A stretch of 55,893 nt of DNA from Lingula anatina (GCF_001039355.2 NW_019775394.1:349320-405212), one strand, 5' to 3'; positions 41,998-55,570 are shown, counted from the stretch's first letter. Notes: generated by a model not told the origin, from the letters alone. A program made the numbers and translations.

Positions 41998-44900
41998 TCT
42001 CATCACAAATAAAATGTTTTTTTGACCGATATGGTTTTTTAAAAAAAGACCCTCTTTATAATTATATCTTCTGGGCCATAGGCTAGCTGAGGAAAATGCT
42101 TGGTGTAGCGGGAGTAGGCCTACAGTAAATATGCGCAGATTGGCGGTTATTTGTACCGCCTGTGGTACACATATAAACGCCTACTGGAAGAAAAATAAGA
42201 CACTTTTATGGACTGTATAAACGGAAAATACTTCAACTTTATTAAGATCCTCTTTTCCCCATATTTCTCTGCCCTTCCCAGAACGCGTTTTGTACTGTGT
42301 ACCCTTTTTTTGCATCTTATATACAATACACTGTTGATCAGATATAAGGAAAACTACAACGAAATATTTATTTTTAATATTCTTTAAATATATTGTGAAT
42401 TTGAACGACACACACACTAACACTGGGAGATCAAGATAAATTATACTCTGCAAATTAAGAATGACAAACCATGAACTGATAATAAAAACCGGGAGTTAGA
42501 ACAATATTGACAGAAAAAAAATGTTTTTTTTTTTTTTTTGCTATTATTTCAAGACAAATTCGGTTATTTACATGGTGTAAGAAGTTATTTATTAAACGAT
42601 CTTAAGTTACCATTTAGAATCTACTATTGGAATTAGTACAGTAAGGACTGGGTGACTGGTAAAATATTGTATGAACAATAGCTAAAATTTAAAGTAGCCT
42701 AAGACCCGTGCTCTAACTTAAAGCCAGTGCAGCTGTTTAAAAACATGTAGGGCCTAATGTAACTTGTTGGCAATGAAAAAATACACTTCAAAAATAAGTA
42801 TTATTGAATTAATAGGCCTATTGTAGTGTCAGAAGCATTTATACTTGTAATGTTCTGAAGCTAAGAAAAGTATGCCATTAAAAATTTATATAAAAAACAT
42901 TACCAGCACCGGTCTGCCGCTAGGTGGTTTAAAAAAAACCCGGAAGTTATAGATTTTTGAAATGGGAAATTTTTTTATTTATAGGATGTCAGAAAAGGTG
43001 GAATATCTTGGCTATTAAGGGTATAAGAGTTTCGTTACGTACGGAAATTTAACTTTATCTCCAGTGCTTGCATTCTTAGAGAACAGGTCGGAATTTTAAA
43101 TTACAGCAAGTTGTGGCAAATTTATTCAGCTTCATGTCAATGTAAACATGTAAGGAACTTTACCTTCATCCAGCACTGGCACAAATCAATTCACAGCAGA
43201 GTATGCAGAAAAAAGTCGTACTTGCAATATCCACGTGCCAGCCTCGTTTTGACTTAGTACATTCTAATCTAGCTTCGTTTTGGATTATTCTTCGCACAAT
43301 ATTGTCTATATTGAGAAACAAAACTTGCACAGGAAGAATGGGAAAAATGAAAATATATTTATCTCATTTTTTTCTTTGTAAATAAGCATTTATCTATTAC
43401 ACGAGGCGGATTGATGAGTTTCTTTTTATGAAAAGACAAATAAAAAACAAATGAGTACTTTTTATCAATTGACTCAATTTATAAATTTTTTACATATGAG
43501 CAACTTTTATAACATGAGTCAACAAAGTATCAATATTGTGACAGCCAACAGGGATTAAAGCTTTGCAAATATACATGCAGATTTGTGACAAAAAGAGTTA
43601 TTTTTTATTTTCGCAACATTGATATGGTGATTTATTTTACACATCTAAATCAGTACATATACAGTTAGCCAACAAACACACCACCCGCTTTTAAAAACAG
43701 GACCAATTTTAACAAATAATATTTTATAAATTTACCCAAGGTCAGCAGTTATTCCTGTACCAATCCATATTTTGTCTTTATAAAAATAATTTTTTGTCTA
43801 CAAGCCACGTCATGTATGCAAAAGCTTGCACATTAAACTTAATATACCCTACTTTGGGTGCATGGTTCAAACCTACCCGTAAAATAATATGACAAACTAG
43901 TTATACTGATGATCAATAAATATTATTATTATTAGCATCAGCTAGCACAGCACAAAAATATTTTCCATCTCTTAAAAGAATGTCAGAGGTTGTGACGGTG
44001 CTCAATGCTACACAGCATTTGGAAATGATAGGTGCTTCTGTCATACAGTAATAATTGCAGGCCAAGGAATGGCAAAATGATTAATCCTGGTCCCATTCAT
44101 GTTCTTCAAGCCTAGAAAAATATCAAATTAAACAGTAACATAAAAACACTTTTCTAACTGCAAATGTCTTTCCACACACACAACAACACGCACACTCAAA
44201 TCAATATAAATAATAAATCACTATTAATAAAGCTGGTAGAAAATACAAACTGGGGTACATGTCTACAAACTACAGTGTTCACAACTACCACACTAATTAT
44301 TGTACTGGTACATTTTGTTTCACAAAATACACAACATTTCTAACTTAAAACAAAGGAATAGTTTAACATATATCAGGTTTTTATATCATGAAACAATTTT
44401 CTTTCATAAACTAATAAGCAATGTGTACGCAGGTGTGTGTGTATGTGTGTGTGTGTGTGTATGTGTGTTTGTTTGTGTGTTATTTTTCGAATAGTATTTT
44501 AAGTTCCTTTGGCACATTAAGAAAATAAGTTTTCATGTGAAATATGACCCATTATTCAGTCACACAAGGTGAAATAAAGATCAGAAAAGATCATTAAAAT
44601 GCAAGGTCACGTGATCAAATCTCTTTGGTTCTGCCCAGCCTCCAGCATCCCCAGTCGCTCTTCCAGTGTCAGACTTGGCATCACATTACTTTTTTGTCAT
44701 GTGTCATACTGAATCTGGTGACTGCCTTAAATAGGCTTAATTAATCACTATATATTGAACCTGATTAATTCACACCAATCACGAAACAGAAAAAACACAT
44801 AATTTTGTAACAGCTGACCACAAAATCAATGAAGTGGAAATTTTAAACATCCGAGTGGTCAGCCCACTCTCATTTGACCAAATACGTGCATCTGTACTCG

Positions 44901-45182
44901 TTTATATGGTTGGAATCAATTCTAGGTAAAAGTACAAGAGTACAAAAGTACAAGAAAGTTTTCTGATGCATTTTCATCGACTGTCAGTATATAAACCTCA
45001 TTGGAAATATCGCAAACCACCAAGTTACAGGTTTGGTCAGTGCTCAAAAATTTTATATGTTCAAAAATGAATGTCAAGCTATGGAAAAACCTGAACAGAC
45101 AAAGGAAAAAGTCCATCTACATTTGGCACAATTCAAAAACACAGTTACAATGCCGCTTTGTGTGCAGCCATTTTGGAAGACG
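41998..45182. repeat. 3.2 kb direct duplication, copy 1
   Basis: From TGTCTCATCACAAATAAAAT to CGGTTT-type text ending TTTTGGAAGACGA, followed at once by a single N and by copy 2. It is near-identical to copy 2 apart from SNPs, short indels and the insertions listed for copy 2. No convincing gene; short conserved minus frames at 43880-44112 and 44922-45116 are listed only as hints. Confidence 0.9.
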
Positions 45183-47089
45183 ANTGTCTCATCACAAATA
45201 AAATGTTTTTTGACCGATATGGTTTTTGAAAAAAAGGCTAGCTGAAGAAAATGCTTGGTGGAGCGGGAGTAGGCCTACAGTAACTATGCGCAGGTTGGCG
45301 GTTATTTGTACCGCCTGTGGTACACATATAAACGCCTACTGGAAGAAAAATAAGACACTTTTATGGACTGTATAAACGGAAAATACTTATTAAGATCCTC
45401 TTTTTCCCCATATTTCTCTGCCCTTCCCAGAACGCGTTTTTTACTGTGTACCCTTTTTTGCATTTTATATACAATACACTGTTGATCAGATATAAGGAAA
45501 ACTACAACGAAATATTTTTTTTTTTAATATTCTTTAAATATATTGTGAATTTGGACGACACACACACACACTAACACTGGGAGATCAAGATAAATTATAC
45601 TCTGCAAATTAAGAATGACAAACCAAGAACTGATAATAAAAACCGGGAGTTAGAACAATATTGACAGAAAAGATGTATTTTTTGCTATTATTTCAAGACA
45701 AATTCGGTTATTTACATGGTGTAAGAAGTTATTTATTAAATTATCTTAAGTTACCATTTAGAATATACTTTTGGACTTAGTACAGTAAGGACTGGGTGAC
45801 TGGTAAAATATTGTATGAACAATAGCTTAAATTTAAAGTAAGACCCGTGCTCTAACTTAAAGCCAGTGCAGCTGTTTAAAAACATGTAGGGCCTAATGTA
45901 ATTTGTTGGCAATGAAAAAATACACTTCAAAAATAAGTATTATTGAATTAATAGGCCTATTGTAGTGTCAGAAGCATTTATACTTGAAATGTTCTGAAGC
46001 TAAGAAAAGTATGCCATTAAAAATTTTTATAAAAAACATTACCAGCCCGGGACCCACCGGTCTGCCGCTAGGTGGTTTAAAAAAAACCCGGAAGTTATAG
46101 ATTTTTGAAATGGGAATTTTTTTTTTATTTATAGGATGTTAGAAAAGGTGGAATATCTCGGCTATTAAGGGTATAAGAGTTTCGTTATGTACGGAAATTT
46201 AACTTTATCTCCAGTGCTTGCATTCTTAGAGAACAGGTCGGAATTTTAAATTACAGCAAGTTGTGGCAAATTTATTCAGCTTCATGTCAATGTAAACATG
46301 TAAGGAACTTTACCTTCATCCAGCATTGGCACAAATCAATTCACAGCAGAGTATGCAGAAAAAAGTCGTACTTGCAATATCCTCGTGCCAGCCTCGTTTT
46401 GACTTAGTACATTCTAATCTAGCTTCGTTTTGGATTATTCTTCGCACAATATTGTCTATATTGAGAAACAAAACTTGCACAGGAAGAATGGGAAAAATGA
46501 AAATATAATTATCTCATTTTTTCTCTTTGTAAATAAGCATTTATCTATTACACGACGCGGATTGATAAGTTTCTTTTTATGAAAAGACAAATAAAAAACA
46601 AATGAGTACTTTTTATCAATTAACTCAATTTATAAATTTTTTACATATGAGTCAACAAAGTATCAATATTGTGACAGCCAACAGGGATTAAAGCTTTGCA
46701 AATATACATGCAGATTTGTGGCAAAAAGAGTTTTTTTTTATTTTCGCAACACTGATATGGCGATTTATTTTACACATCTAGATCAGTACATATACAGTTA
46801 GCCAACAAACACACCACCCACTTTTAAAAACAGGACCAATTTTAACAAATAATATTTTATAAATTTACCCAAGGTCAGCAGTTCTTTTCTCACCGACACC
46901 AAGTTATTCCTGTACCAATCCATATTTGCATTTGAGATAACTTTTGTTTTTAGGCCTATGAGAATAATTTTTGTCTACAAGCCACGTCATGTATGCAAAA
47001 GCTTGCACATTAAACTTAATATACCCTACTTTTGGTGCATGGTTCAAACCTACCCGTAAAATAATATGACTAACTAGTTATACTGATGA

Positions 47090-47290
47090 TTAATAAATAT
47101 TATTATTATTAGCATCAGCTAGCACAGCACAAAAATATTTTCCATCTCTTAAAAGAATGTCAGAGATTGTGACGGTGCTCAATGCTACACAGCATTTGGA
47201 AATGATAGGTGCTTCTGTCATAATAATTGCAGGCCAAGGAATGGCAAAATGATTAATCCTGGTCCCATTCATGTTCTTCAAGCCTAGAAA
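47090..47290 (-). other. possible exon in copy 2, disrupted in copy 1
   Basis: The minus frame reads KNMNGTRINHFAIPWPAIIM, then TEAPIISKCCVALSTVTISD and ILLRDGKYFCAVLADAN, following an acceptor-like TTTTTCTAG. Copy 1 has 5 extra bases (ACAGT near 44046) that break it. No known family recognised. Confidence 0.25.
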
Positions 47291-47473
47291 AATATCAAAT
47301 TAAAAAGTAACATAAAAACACTTTTCTAACTGCAAATATCTTTCCACACACACAACAACACGCACACTAAAATCAATATAAATAATAAACCACTATCTTG
47401 GTAATAAAGCTGGTAGAAAATACAAACTGGGGTACATGTCTACAAACTACAGTGTTCACAACTACCACACTAA

Positions 47474-47688
47474 CACCCCATTTCCATAGATTAGATCGAC
47501 CTACTTTAGATCGACCTAACTCCTTGGGGGTTCAAGCTAAATAGCTGTCAGCCGGGCGGACACGAAAATTAATTATCCCCTTACAGCTTGTAGTAGGCGG
47601 GACGGACATTTAAGTCGGATTATCAGAAAGTAATCTAGTGAGACTCCCTGCGGGGATAGATCGATCTAAAATCTATGGGAATAGAGCC
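47474..47688. mobile_element. 215 bp MITE with TAA target duplication, present only in copy 2
   Basis: Ends CACCCCATTTCCATAGATT and (inverted) GGCTCTATTCCCATAGATTT, flanked by TAA (47471-47473 and 47689-47691). Copy 1 has the uninterrupted site CACACTAATTATTG. A 3 bp TAA duplication fits PIF/Harbinger-type MITEs. The inside has further AGATCGACCTA repeats. Confidence 0.88.
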
Positions 47689-48654
47689 TAATTATTGTAC
47701 TGGTACATTTTGTTTCACAAAATACACAACATTTCTAACCTAAAACAAAGGAATAGTTTTACATATATCAGGTTTTTATATCATGAAACAATTTTCTTTC
47801 ACAAACTAATAAGCAATGTGTACGCAGGTGTGTGTGTGTGTGTGTGTGAGTTTGCGTGTGATGAGAGAGAAAGAGAGCATATATAGCAGTCAACTTGCAA
47901 GACAAAAATAAAGTTATGGCAAAAAAAAAACAATGCATACATGTAATGTACGATGCCGTATTCTCAAAAGCATTAGAATCTGTTCTCCTAACTAAAGAAC
48001 CACAGTTTTGTTGCCACATCCAGCAGATACTCTAGCACTCAAAAAAAAAAAAAAAAAAAAAAGAGAAGATTGATTACGTATACGCTAAATATATTGATAG
48101 TCAATGAAAACGCATCATTTATTTTTCGAATAGTATTTTAAGTTCTTTTGGCACATTAAGAAAATAAGTTTTCGTGTGAAATATGACCCATTATTCAGTC
48201 ACACAAGGTGAAATAAAGATCAGAAAAGATCATTAAAATGCAAGGTCACGTGATCAAATCTCTTTGGTTCCGCCCAGCCTCCAGCATCCCCAGTCGCTCT
48301 TCCAGTGTCAGACTTGGCATCACATTACTTTTTTGTCATGAGTCATACTGGATTTGGTGACTACCTTAAATAGGCTTAATTAATCACCATATCCCTTACG
48401 AAAATTTCCTATAGGATATTTGATATAGGTCAATTTTATCAGTGGAATTGTCAATTATATATCACTGTTAAAGCAAAAATGCTTTTTATTGTTTATAATG
48501 CACAATCTTATAGTCTTCTATAGGATTCTATTTTAAAGAAATCTTGAAAAATTGATCATTTGTAAAGTAATCTTTTATGGGGAAATATTTTATCATTAGG
48601 AATGTTTTTGTACCAAATCATTGAAGCTGAAATTATTTTTTAAAATTTATGTTC

Positions 48655-49445
48655 AGACCATTACAAAAATTCCTATAGGATCCTATAGGAAATCTTATAG
48701 GAATTTCTATAGGAAATCCTATGCTTATTCATACAGGAAATTTTTATAAGGCCGGGCTGAATGAAAAATAATGAATCTGGTCTAAATATCAGTATATAAT
48801 TTTAATTTTTAATTTATGTTCAGACCATTACAAAAATTCCTATAGGATCCTATAGGAAATCTTATAGGAATTTCTATAGGAACCTATAGGGAATCTTATA
48901 GGAATTTCTATTGGAACCTATAGGAAACCCTATGCTAATTCATATAAGGAATTTTTATAAGCCGGGTTGAATGAAAAATAATGAATCTGGTTTAAATATC
49001 AGTATATGATTTTGATTTTTAATTTATGTTCAGAATATTACAAAAATTCCTATAGAATCCTATAGGAAATCCTATGCTAATTCATACAGGAATTTTTATA
49101 AGGGCGGGTTGAATGAAAAAATAATGAATCTGGTTTAAATATCAGTATATGATTTTGATGTTTAATATATGTTCAGAACATTACAAAAATTCCTATAGGA
49201 AATCTAATAGGAATTTCTATAGGAACGTATAGGAAATCCTATGCTAATTCATACAGGGAATTTTTTAAGGCCAGGTTATATGAAAAATAATGAAACTGGT
49301 CTAAATATTAGTATATAATTTTTAATATATTTCCAGACCATTACAAAAATTCCTATAGGATCCTATAGGAAATCTTATAGGAATTTCTATAGGAACCTAT
49401 AGGAAATCCTATGCTAATTCATATAGTGATTTTTTTATAAAGCTG
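48655..49445. repeat. tandem array with TCCTATAGGA palindromes
   Basis: Units begin TTATGTTCAGACCATTACAA, continue TTCCTATAGGATCCTATAGG and ATCCTATGCTAATTCATA, and end GAATGAAAAATAATGAA. Five units with internal deletions. Confidence 0.9.
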
Positions 49446-50141
49446 GGTTGAATGAAAAATAATGAAACTGGTCTTAATATCAGTATATAATGTATTTTTA
49501 CTTTTTGTGTGATCATATTCACTTACTTCATATTTCTTCTATTATATTGAACGTCAACCTTATCTAATCGGATTTTACTTGCATGACCTTGGCTGTTTTA
49601 AAAAGTGAAAGTGCAATCCTAAAATATAATGTAAAAGTATAAGTGAACATTATGGGTATAGTACTGTCCCTCATAAAGGATGGGAAACGGGGGCAAATTA
49701 AAATAATATAAAGATACATTTTATTATAAACCATGCTCAATCACTTGTAAGGTTTAACAGTCAACTGATGTTAGCTAGAGAATGCCATACTCCACCAGCC
49801 ATAACCACAGATTCAACAACTGTGAATTTCTTTTGTTAGCCTGGCACCTATTATTAGGTCACTACTCCTGTAGCTATTGTTACACTAGTAACAGTAACCG
49901 CCTATTAGGTGTTATCAGTTTCGGGTATCCTGTCTAAGTCTTTGTTTATATGAGACAAGCAGCAAATGAGTATACAGCTATCAAGACAGTTTAAATTCAG
50001 GAGCATAGTGGAAGGGTACAGAGTGTAGAAAAATCGGAAGGTATGTATTACAGTAATGCATTGGATCATTTGGGCATCTAATCAAATTGAAAATGAGATA
50101 ATTAATTGATCTACCGGTAATTTGTAGTGTACTTTGTAAAT

Positions 50142-50144
<3 letters not shown>

Positions 50145-50191
<47 letters not shown>
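50145..50191. repeat. (AT)n microsatellite
   Basis: Pure AT run. Confidence 0.95.
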
Positions 50192-50192
<1 letters not shown>

Positions 50193-52259
50193 CATTAAAC
50201 AAGTTATAATTTATAATGAAGAAACAAGGATACATAATGCAATCATTGTTTAGTCACTTTGTTTCTTATAAAACTGTGATCAATTGTTCGTATTTCTTTA
50301 AATGCAGTTGAATCTAAAAAAATGACATTTCATTTAACTTTTGGTTTGTGATTTATTAAAAATTATCTATTTAATGTTATCCACAACTGCCTCCAAGGGA
50401 CCATCATGATATATAACTGAGGAAGACCCATGCTAATACATAACATACAATTAACATGTTAGAGGGGCTGTCAGGGCAAATTTCATTACCTCACAAGTTC
50501 TTCAGGATCGTTTATTTGCCAAGTTTTCTTTCCCTTTAATTTCTTTTCAACCCTTAATGTGAGGTAAACACCATAGTTTGTTTAAAAATATTTTTTGCCA
50601 ACCTATACATAATGGAAATGAAATGTGCATTGTGAAAATCTGACCATTTTGCTTACACAAAAGCTATAAATTTTAACTTGGGGATTGTTTTTTTGTGGTT
50701 TGGACTGATGATTTAGGTCAAGAAAAGACTGGTGAGAATAGGGAATTACTGTTTACCCTCGGAAATGAGTTTTCTTATACTTTTTGGGACTTTTTTGGCC
50801 CTGGCAGCTCTGTAATGGCCCAATTGCATATTTAACCAGAGTAGAGTTTTCTCCACTGCAAATTTCTGCATTTTAAAATTCATTTCTGATTGTTCCTGTG
50901 GACTTGGTCCTATGAAATATGTTCATGTTCTTTATATATTTTTTTTACAAATTATCCAGCTTAAATACCTTGTCTTTGAAAAAAATTCAGTTAACAATTA
51001 AAGGCTATGAATTGCTCAAAATAGAATTGGTGCAATGATTATTATTGATCTCATTAGAAAATTTTTCCTTCATCATTTTGCATTTTTGTAGACATGTACA
51101 ATTAATTGAAATTCACAATATCTATCTTTCAGAATACATCTGCAAATGGTTCAACACAACTCAGCCGGAGGTTAAGAAGGCCATCACAGTAAAGTTGAAC
51201 AATGTGCAAAAGACTTATCACAGTAAAGTTGAACAATGTGCAAAAGACTTTTGTCTGAAATTCTTCAATTATTAAGTGACTAAAGCAGTATGCTGGACAC
51301 GGTCTGGCCAAGGGAGGTTTTAGCCACTCATTCTGGCAGGAGTTAGAACTCACACAAGAAAAAGCCAGTGACGCCACAGCTTGACAAGACATATTGGATA
51401 CTTGTGATAACTTATAGAACTTATAATTAAAAAGCAGTAGCAACACCATTAAATTGGCAAAAATCTATAAAACAATTCTCTAGTAAGCTGGTTGCATACC
51501 ATTCTGTGGAATATGTACATACATTTATACATATTGAATAAAGTATGTAAACATGATATTCTCTTTTGTTTTGAGGGACCAGTGCCTATTACCAATTTTG
51601 CCAAAGATCCAACAATATATAAAAAGCTGTAAAAATATTCAAAGCAGTTATCATGAATTTCTATAGGTTCCTATAAGATTTCCTATAGGATCCTATAAGA
51701 TTTCCTATAGGATTTCCAATAGGAGCCTATAAGACTTCCTATAGGATCCTATAAGATTTCCTATAGGATCCTATAGGAAAAAGGGACAATTTCCTATAGG
51801 ATCCTATAGGAAATTTTCGTAAGTGATATTGAACCCGATTAATTCACACCAATCACGAAACAGAAAAAAACATAATTTTGTAACAGCTGACCACAAAATC
51901 AATAAAGTGGAAATTTTAAACATCCGAGTCGTCAGCCCACTCTCTTTTGACCAAATACTCGTTTATACTGTACTCGTTTATATGGTTGGAATCAATTCTA
52001 GGTAAAAGTACAAGAGTACAAAAGTACAAGAAAGTTTTCTGATGCGTTTTCATCGACTGTCAGTATATAAACCTCGTTGGAAATATCGAAAACCACCAAG
52101 TTACAGGTTTGGTCAGTGCTCAAAAATTTTATATGTTCAAAAATGAATGTCAAACTATGGAAAAACCTGAACAGACAAAGGAAAAAGTCCATCTACATTT
52201 GGCACAATTCAAAAACACAGTTACAATGCCGCTTTGTGTGCGGCTATTTTGGAAGACGA

Positions 52260-53380
52260 ATGTAACTTCAGAAAATACTCAGTGAAATTGATACACGAAC
52301 ATTCTTTTGGGGTATAAGATGTAACTGAAGCATATGCTGTATCGTCTTTTTGAATTTATTAGTATATAAATCAACTGGTCATTGTATAAACATATGTACA
52401 TCTTACCTGTCTCAATGCCTTCTTCTCCCACCATTTTTTCTTAGAGCTATCCGCTTTCTTTTTGAAAACAAGGCCAAATCTAATATATTCCTAAGTAACT
52501 GTCATATGAGCCAGTGGCTCCCGGGCTATACTAAAACTGCATTTCATTTCAAACAAAATATACTTGCAATAATTGCTTCCTTCCATGTTTCCCTTCACTG
52601 TTTGGAGATTGTTAAAGAGAAATAAACTAAAAATCCACAGAAGTGTTTCTAAACACTCGAATTACAAAAATGCTCAACAGAAGACTGTACCCAAGTGGTA
52701 TAAAAAATAATCAATTTGAATAGGATGCCATCTACATCTTCACTACAGTACCAATGTGTGTTAAATAGTGCAAACTGCCATTTCATACTTTACCCAGGAA
52801 ATGACAAAGAAAACAACCATCAACATGTTCCTTTCAATGATAACTATTCTAGGTTTATTCATTACTGCAAGCAAAAAAAACAAAAAAAAAAAACAGAAAA
52901 AGGCTATGTAAAAGACTAAATTATGCAATGTTAACAATGAACAAACTTTATGATCAAGATATATATTGGTCTATATGAGCATCACATTATTAAGTGCACT
53001 GTTCATTGTTCATATATATACTAGTATATGTCATAGAGGCAAATTGCCCACATATCACAAAAGATATGAAGAGCTGTACACTGTTGTCATCAGGATCACT
53101 CAGTATTACACTTAAGTGCAGATTCATATTTAAGAGTACACGAGGAAAATTTTTATTTCAACCAAAACCAGGCTGCATGAAAACTACCAAGAGCTAATAA
53201 GTTGATGTGTTTTTTACAAATACATAATCTACATTTCATTGGAGGAATATAAACAGGAATATTGACAGTATAGTATAAACAGTATATCGCTTCTGGTACT
53301 GTCTGGTACCATTTATGATTCAGATGAAGAAATGCCTTTAATAATCTTGTTCTCAGTTGAAAATGCATACTACATATTAA
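52260..53380. other. no gene seen
   Basis: AT-rich sequence with short A runs and short open frames lacking coding character. Confidence 0.5.
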
Positions 53381-53381
53381 A

Positions 53382-54240
53382 TGTTAATTTTAAACCATTT
53401 GTAATATTTTCACTGCACTCTCTATTGACGGATTACTTGCAGTTAAGTAAGGTGGAAAGGATAACACGTGGCTTTGTTTGCTGGCTGCTGCTGTCAGGTA
53501 GCAGGCCTGTAGCCAGGGGGGTTCGTGGTTCGAAAGAACTGCCCTTTTTGTCAGAAAAAGGTCCATTCTGGGGTGCTCTGCCACAGGTGTACTGGTAAGA
53601 CATCTAGACATGAATCACTGGATGACATGAATCACTAATTAATCCTGAATGACAGGTCTATACCAGTTCTCTTGCTGCCTTGTAACCACTCCCTGAAAAA
53701 TGCACAACAGATAAAACTGATTTTAATAAAATGTAAAAAAACCAAAAGGTTCAGACTATTGAGAGTTCAAGTACACACTTTGAAAATGCCAGAATAAGAC
53801 AAGGCAGCAAAGCTGNTAGATGTTAATTTTAAACCATTTGTAATTTTTTCACTGCACTCTCTATTGACGGATTGCCTGCAGTTAAGTAAGGTGGAAAGGA
53901 TAACACGTGGCTTTGTTTGCTGGCTGCTGCTGTCAGGTAACAGGCCTGTAGCCAGGGGGGTTCGGGGGTTTGAAAGAACTGCCCTTTTTGTCAGAAAAAG
54001 GTCCATTCTGGGGTACTCTGCCACAGGTGTACTGGTAAGACATCTAGACATGAATCACTGGATGACATGAATCACTAATTAATCCCGAATGACAGGTCTA
54101 TACCAGTTCTCTTGCTGCCTTGTAACCACTCCCTGAAAAATGCACAACAGATAAAACTGATTTTAATCAAATGTAAAAAAACCAAAATGTTCAGGCTATT
54201 GAGAGTTCAAGTACACACTTTGAAAATGCCAGAATAAGAA
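53382..54240. repeat. tandem duplication of 439 bp with a single N at the junction
   Basis: TGTTAATTTTAAACCATTTG at 53382 recurs at 53821; both copies continue through GCCTGTAGCCAGGGGGGTTC to AAAATGCCAGAATAAGA with few SNPs. The N is at 53816, just after about 13 unmatched bases. Confidence 0.9.
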
Positions 54241-54343
54241 AAATGAAAATATTTCAAAAATATTAAAAATTTAATGAAAAAAAGATAATCCTATAGAACT
54301 GGTTTTCTAATTTGAGCATCACAGGATAACCAAGACTGCAAGC

Positions 54344-54455
54344 AGCATGGCAGGACAACCGAGACTGCCAAAACATGGCAAGACAAGTGACTGCCAGCAT
54401 CATGGCAGGACAACTGAAACTTCCAGAACATAGCGGGACAACCGAGACTGCTAGC
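54344..54455. repeat. 28 bp minisatellite, short block
   Basis: About four units of CATGGCAGGACAACCGAGAC then TGCCAGAA, diverged. Confidence 0.85.
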
Positions 54456-54651
54456 TGGATGGCTTCAATGGCAGCCATTGTAATCCTTTCAGAATGGGAG
54501 TTATATGATGTGTACTATTGCACTTTATTTGACAAACCAGTTTTGCAGCCGAGTTTTGAATAACTTGTAATTAATTTTTTAAATCTAATAGTCACATGTA
54601 CCAAAGAGGAGACTTGCAGTAATCTTATCTTGATGATTTTTTAAAATGTAT

Positions 54652-54830
54652 TTACTTATTTTTCAGTGGTTTGTTATATAACACTTTTCTTACTTTTCCA
54701 ATGTGCATAAGATGCTGATTTACACACTTCAGATACATGCTTCCCCACACAGTGCCATTTTCATTGAGGGTAACTACCAGATCTTTTACAGAACTAGATG
54801 GTTTTATAAGAACATCTATGCAAATGTTGG
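54652..54830 (-). pseudogene. possible non-LTR retrotransposon reverse-transcriptase tail
   Basis: The minus frame has KPSSSVKDLVVTLNENGTVW, then YLKCVNQHLMHIGKVRKVLY. This matches the general pattern VK.LGV.LD..., C......L..I..IR..L found after the catalytic part of CR1-like reverse transcriptases. It is short and isolated, so it is a 5'-truncated remnant at best. Confidence 0.4.
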
Positions 54831-55570
54831 CATTTGCTGCATTTTTCCTATTTGCTTTGAACCTTGATGTAAACCACCCTCTACCAGGGCTGCTGGGCAA
54901 CAGATTGATTTTCCACAGATATTCACAGATACATCTCTAGATAAGTAGACGATCATTTTGGTCTGATGTCATCCTGTACTGAAATCTCAAGGATGATTAC
55001 ATGGCTTGTAAATGTTTGCATAACTACTCAGGCACGGTCAATTGGCAAGTCCCTGCAAAGTCCCCTTGACAGTAATCAAGATAGTGAATTGCTCATCTGT
55101 GACAATAAAACAGCCCTTTAACAGAAAGACAAGACAAGGCAGGTTGCATAACAAGTGTTAATCATATTGGCGCAAAGCCCAGCTCTCATTGAGGTTCTGC
55201 AGAGCAAGTACAAAGCCTTCTGCCTGCGTGCAGAATTAATTGTTTCCTCCTGGCCAAACATAACAGGGTCGCCTCATCAAATATGTCCACAATAATAACT
55301 GCAGTCCTGGGCGAGGGTAAATGTAAACCATATCAACTCGACCTTAGTATCATTTAAAGCCAACATGTTCACTTTCATCCATTACTCGAAAACTCTGCAA
55401 GACAATCCTCCATAGGAGTGATTGTTGCAGACTGGTTGCTCTTGCATGTAGCATAAGCTTGTATGTCAGCTGCAAAAATGACAGTGTTCAGATCATGTTA
55501 AAGTATGATATTTTCTACAGGTTACATGTATAATAATGCGAATAGGATTGGACTTAATTAACATAGCATC
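54830..55570. other. repeat fragments, no gene
   Basis: Includes the echo of the 37104-37160 repeat at 54877-54930 (CCCTCTACCAGGGC, AGATTGATTTT). Nothing else recognised. Confidence 0.4.

Larger units (their letters stand above)
48393..51825. mobile_element. 3.4 kb element with TCCTATAGGA palindrome arrays, present only in copy 2
   Basis: The left end reads CCCTTACGAAAATTTCCTAT then AGGAT; the right end, inverted, reads CACTTACGAAAATTTCCTAT then AGGATCC. Copy 1 shows the empty site, and the apparent target duplication is 2 bp (AT). The left 1.1 kb has about five units of 165-175 bp full of TCCTATAGGA palindromes; the right 170 bp has more. The middle (49500-51640) holds an (AT)n run (50145-50191) and a 35 bp tandem duplication (51188-51250), but no transposase I recognise. 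Confidence 0.82.
45184..52259. repeat. 3.2 kb direct duplication, copy 2 (with insertions)
   Basis: Matches 41998-45182 in order. It contains a 215 bp MITE (47474-47688), about 250 bp of extra or replaced text (47851-48110) and a 3.4 kb element (48393-51825). The two copies resume alignment exactly on either side of each insertion. Confidence 0.9.

Noticed and set aside
44922-45116. Minus frame LSTDQTCNLVVCDISNEVYI conserved in both duplicate copies
   Set aside because: Conservation is expected because the copies are nearly identical overall; no domain or clear splice sites.
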